Origin: Bacillota bacterium | GTDB taxonomy: Bacteria; Bacillota; SHA-98; UBA4971 | Direction of reading: 5' to 3' | Length of the DNA stretch: 45,812 nucleotides | Assembly (NCBI GenBank): GCA_012516125.1 | Contig: JAAYXB010000048.1 | Span: 1 to 45,812, forward strand | Shown here: positions 43,677-45,812 of the stretch, one piece after another | How positions within the stretch are numbered: position 1 is the stretch's first letter | Layout of the letters: every line of letters begins with the position of its first letter | The notes under the pieces: generated by a model | Database searches by the model: none | What the model saw: only the letters and a program-made list of their open reading frames with translations | What the model was told of the DNA's origin: nothing | Program-made: the position numbers and the translations under genes

Positions 43677-43889
43677 CGCGTTGCGAGTGTCCGGGGCGTT
43701 CGGGACGCGCCGCCACCTAGGCCTCTCCTGGTCACCTGCCGCCCTCTCCCGCGCCACTTCCCGCGCGTGCCGCAGCCGCGAGTGAGGGGTGGGCAGGTCG
43801 GGCTTAAGGTTAAGTTGGTAATCTGGCGGACCGCCCACGTGGCTTGCTATTCAAGCCGGAGGTCCAACACGGGGGAGGAAGTGTTAATA
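43677..43889. other. Gap between pstB and phoU
   Basis: No gene is seen. A short inverted repeat GTCC/GGGAC lies near 43690-43707, but no clear terminator or promoter was found. phoU is probably co-transcribed with pstB. Confidence 0.3.
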
Positions 43890-44546
43890 GTGACGAGACG
43901 GGCATACGAACAGGAGCTTCGTGCCCTGAACCAGGACATTCTGATGATGGGAAGCATGGTGGAGGAGGCCGTCCACCTCGCAATCGAGGCGCTTGCCCGC
44001 CAGGACGTGGACGTTGCGAAGAAGATCATAGAAAATGACAGGCGCGTAGACGATCTCGAGCTTTCCATCGAGGAGCGATGCCTGAAGCTCCTCGCGTTGC
44101 AGCAGCCCCTCGCCGGGGACCTGCGCATGATAGCCACGGCCATCTGGGTGATAACCGACCTCGAGCGAATCGGCGACCACGCTGTGAACATATCGGAGAT
44201 CGCCGTGCGGATCGGAAAACAGCCGCTCATCAAGCCCCTCATCGACATCCCGAGAATGGCCGAGATCGCCGAGGGGATGATCAAGGGGTGCCTTGACGCG
44301 TTCGTGGCGCGCGACCCAGAGCTTGCTCGCAAGACTTGCAGGACGGACGATCAGGTAGACAAGATCTACGAAGAGCTCTTCGACGAATTGATGGGCTTCA
44401 TCGTGAACAGCCCCGACACCCGAACCAGCACCCAGGCAGCGAATCTACTATTTGTGGCGAGGTTCCTGGAGCGCGTTGCGGATCACGCCACCAACATCGG
44501 TGAGCGGGTCATCTACATGGTCACGGGGTTGCGGGAAAGTTACTGA
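43890..44546 (+). CDS. phoU: Phosphate signalling complex protein PhoU
   Basis: A 218-residue PhoU with two three-helix repeats. Each has the metal-binding signature, DLERIGDHAVNISEIA in the first half and FLERVADHATNIGERV in the second. It is the negative regulator of the Pho regulon that links PstB activity to PhoR kinase. GTG 43890 follows GGGGGAGGAA by about 10 bases, and the frame upstream of it does not look coding. It follows pstB, as usual. Length is within the family range (about 210-240). Its stop lies within a palindrome that also overlaps the hicA stop. Confidence 0.95.
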   Translation: MTRRAYEQELRALNQDILMMGSMVEEAVHLAIEALARQDVDVAKKIIENDRRVDDLELSIEERCLKLLALQQPLAGDLRMIATAIWVITDLERIGDHAVNISEIAVRIGKQPLIKPLIDIPRMAEIAEGMIKGCLDAFVARDPELARKTCRTDDQVDKIYEELFDELMGFIVNSPDTRTSTQAANLLFVARFLERVADHATNIGERVIYMVTGLRESY

Positions 44547-44571
44547 CAGATTGACAGACGAGCTCTGTCAG
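44543..44571. terminator. Palindrome between phoU and hicA
   Basis: CTGACAGA (44543-44550) and TCTGTCAG (44564-44571) are perfect inverted arms spanning both convergent stop codons. A T-run is missing on both sides, so it may be a weak bidirectional terminator. Confidence 0.4.
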
Positions 44572-44807
44572 GTGCGCTCGTACGCTTTCACAAACTCGTC
44601 TCGCGGGATGCCAGCCTGGCTACATATGCTGCGCAGAGTAGAAGCCTTTATTCTCGGGTGGTTCGGCATCGTAAGTGGCGTTCTGGTCCCGTCAGGATTC
44701 TCGCGTACCATTGCGACATGCTCCCGTTCCCGTACAAGCCGGAAGCCCAGTAGCTCGAGGGCCTTGATTACTCTCGCCCTCGGGGCGTCCACAGGGAACT
44801 TCGTCAT
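44568..44807 (-). CDS. hicA: HicA-family mRNA interferase toxin
   Basis: A 79-residue HicA/YcfA toxin with a double-stranded-RNA-binding-like fold. Family features are ALELLGFRLVREREHVAMVR, with the catalytic His, and a C-terminal KASTLRSICSQAGIPRDEF. HicA toxins cleave mRNA and tmRNA and are blocked by HicB. The gene overlaps hicB by four bases (ATGA), with hicB first. It starts at ATG 44807. It converges on phoU, so it is probably an independent acquired module. Confidence 0.85.
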   Translation of the reverse strand: MTKFPVDAPRARVIKALELLGFRLVREREHVAMVRENPDGTRTPLTMPNHPRIKASTLRSICSQAGIPRDEFVKAYERT

Positions 44808-45028
44808 ATGCCGACTCCTGCCTCGGCGATGAACGCTTCAAGCAACGGAGGATCGGCCTCAAACACGTCCTGACCAAATGTCTCGATGTGGAAGCGAATC
44901 GCCGACTTGACATCCGCAAGCGCCTCATCGTATGTGTCGCCCTCTCCCACAATGACCCCCTTCAGACCAAGTGGGTAAGCTACGTACCCATCCGCGTGCT
45001 TCTCGACCACGACTTTAACATATCGCAC
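44804..45028 (-). CDS. hicB: HicB-family antitoxin, short form
   Basis: A 74-residue HicB with the partly degraded RNase-H-like fold: VVVEKHADGYVAYPLGLKGV, followed by GEGDTYDEALADVKSAIRFH. It ends near residue 74, so the C-terminal DNA-binding part (HTH or ribbon-helix-helix) of longer HicB proteins is absent. It would neutralise HicA by direct contact, and autoregulation would need another factor. ATG 45028 is preceded by GGGAGGGA. An extended -10 (TGGTAGAAT) is just upstream. hicB is coupled to hicA. Confidence 0.82.
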   Translation of the reverse strand: MRYVKVVVEKHADGYVAYPLGLKGVIVGEGDTYDEALADVKSAIRFHIETFGQDVFEADPPLLEAFIAEAGVGI

Positions 45029-45088
45029 GACGCTGTCCCTCCCTTTTTTATTCTACCACAGACGGCGTCATCGGAGCACTAATGGTCA

Positions 45089-45128
45089 CAAAGGAAAGGG
45101 ACCCGCGCATCATGCGAACGAGTCCCTT
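45089..45128 (-). terminator. Terminator after the zinc-ribbon gene
   Basis: On the minus strand AAGGGAC (45128-45122) pairs with GTCCCTT (45102-45096), followed by TCCTTTG. It lies about 25 bases after the stop codon. Confidence 0.65.
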
Positions 45129-45152
45129 GCACTCCCTCTCGAGGGTCAGTTG

Positions 45153-45455
45153 CTACCGCCTGGCTCTCATTGCCTGGAAACAGTCGGCGCAGTAGACAGG
45201 CTTGTCGTTCCGGGGCTTGAACGGAACGGTGGTCTCGGCTCCGCAGTTGGAACAGATGGCCGGGAACATCTCCCGGGCCTCCTGGCGCTCGCCGAACCGG
45301 CTCCCGCGGTTGAGCTGCTTCCTGGCAGCCCTGCAAGCTGGGCAGCGACTGGGCTCGTTCTCGAACCCCTTCGATGCGAAGAACTCCTGCTCGCTTGCGG
45401 TAAAGGAGAACTCCCGACCGCAATCCCTGCACACGAGGGTCTTATCCTGGTACAT
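45153..45455 (-). CDS. Zinc-ribbon protein with paired CxxC motifs
   Basis: A 100-residue small protein with four CxxC motifs: CRDCG near the N-terminus, CPAC (about residue 38), CSNCG (about 68) and CADC (about 87). They would bind two zinc ions. The sequence YQDKTLVCRDCGREFSFTA and EPSRCPACRAARK is the pattern of a zinc-ribbon family common in Bacillota, of unknown function, perhaps nucleic-acid or ribosome-related. ATG 45455 follows AAGGAGG by 6 bases. The in-frame GTG/ATG at 45485 lacks a Shine-Dalgarno. It has its own promoter just after the rRNA operon and a structured leader of about 126 bases. Confidence 0.85.
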   Translation of the reverse strand: MYQDKTLVCRDCGREFSFTASEQEFFASKGFENEPSRCPACRAARKQLNRGSRFGERQEAREMFPAICSNCGAETTVPFKPRNDKPVYCADCFQAMRARR

Positions 45456-45474
45456 GAAAAACCTCCTTACTGAT

Positions 45475-45516
45475 GTAGCCCTCAAGGGCTTTGATTTGCC
45501 GTATCCTTTGGGCTAC
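45475..45516 (-). promoter_or_regulatory. Possible two-state leader RNA of the zinc-ribbon gene
   Basis: GTAGCCC (45475-45481) can pair either with GGGCT (45486-45490) in a small hairpin or with GGGCTAC (45510-45516) in a longer one. The GTAGCCC segment lies a few bases before the AAGGAGG. A further stem (GGAG/CTCC, 45521-45535) sits upstream. It fits none of the riboswitch classes I could recall. Confidence 0.4.
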
Positions 45517-45587
45517 GTGTGGAGGCAAGAACTCCAAATCAGGAGCGGGTTTGCTGGTCCAGGCAACCCTCAGTTTCAGGCGCTTAG

Positions 45588-45616
45588 AGTATACCACTTG
45601 CTGGGGGCCGTTGCAA
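45588..45616 (-). promoter_or_regulatory. Sigma-A promoter of the zinc-ribbon gene
   Basis: On the minus strand TTGCAA (45616-45611), 17 bases, TATACT (45593-45588), with an upstream TG that makes it an extended -10. It lies 25 bases after the end of 5S rRNA. Confidence 0.8.
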
Positions 45617-45625
45617 TACGCGGAC

Positions 45626-45640
45626 AAAAATAAAAAAGCC
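45626..45640 (-). terminator. T-tract terminating the rRNA operon
   Basis: After the terminal helix of 5S rRNA the minus strand reads GCTTTTTTATTTTTG. The T-rich run, following the closing stem GCCGGAA, forms the rRNA terminator. Confidence 0.7.
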
Positions 45641-45758
<118 letters not shown>

Positions 45759-45812
45759 GAGCTTATAAACTTTTTCGGGTGCACCTTGAAAGCTGCACAG
45801 TTCGGGTGGGCC
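45759..45812 (-). other. 23S-5S spacer
   Basis: The remaining bases contain GTGCAGCTTTCAAGGTGCAC on the minus strand, typical of the 3' end region of rRNA operon spacers in Bacillota. No gene is seen. Confidence 0.6.

Overview
The window is GC-rich DNA with dense, mostly minus-strand coding. It comes from an anaerobic, endospore-forming member of the Bacillota. The evidence is a sporulation cluster (murA, spoIID, a spoIIQ-like gene, spoIIID, mbl) in the same order as in Bacillus subtilis, a second block matching the B. subtilis rpmE-tdk-prfA-prmC-ywlC-ywlE-rpiB-upp-mnaA region, and an NAD-linked [FeFe] hydrogenase. At the left edge a partial gene resembles the N-terminus of TamB/AsmA-type envelope proteins. 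If correct, this hints at a diderm (outer-membrane) lineage. That is inference from a fragment.

Layout. 1-4.6 kb: envelope and secreted proteins (TamB-like fragment, SpoIVB-type S55 peptidase, phosphodiester glycosidase). 4.9-10.4 kb: mbl, spoIIID, spoIIQ-like, spoIID and murA, with good sigma-E and sigma-F promoter matches before spoIIID and spoIIQ. 10.4-10.9 kb: a gene-free, repeat-bearing stretch where relatives carry the F-type ATP synthase operon. 10.9-20.9 kb: a long housekeeping run (wecB, wecA/tagO, comEB, upp, rpiB, ywlE, sua5, prmC, prfA, DUF1385 gene, tdk, rpmE). 21-23.4 kb: an ABC-2 exporter preceded by a promoter, a short leader ORF and mutually exclusive hairpins, which looks like a ribosome-mediated attenuator. 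23.5-30.5 kb: FAD protein, secreted TPR/FN3 protein, asnS, PEGA-domain protein and guaB. 30.7-39.8 kb: a hydrogenase regulon. 39.9-44.5 kb: a plus-strand PhoP-PhoR pair and pstB-phoU with a PhoP box. 44.5-45.8 kb: hicBA, a zinc-ribbon gene and a 5S rRNA (minus strand).

How the genes work together. The most striking unit is the hydrogenase regulon. A histidine kinase carries a [FeFe]-hydrogenase-like sensor domain plus Fe-S clusters and a PAS domain. It is followed by an NtrC-type sigma-54 activator. Just downstream are two palindromic CCAA-N4-TTGG sites 21 bp apart, a consensus sigma-54 promoter (TTGGCAC-N5-TTGCT), a 66-residue protein of unknown function, and the three subunits of an electron-bifurcating-type hydrogenase (hydB, hydA, hydC). 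This reads as a self-contained H2/redox-sensing circuit controlling hydrogenase expression.

A family of hairpin-forming intergenic repeats (core stem GGGTTGCCGGTG/CACCGGCAACCC) occurs four times, in both orientations, just downstream of stop codons. It is most simply a small non-autonomous mobile or structured-RNA repeat.
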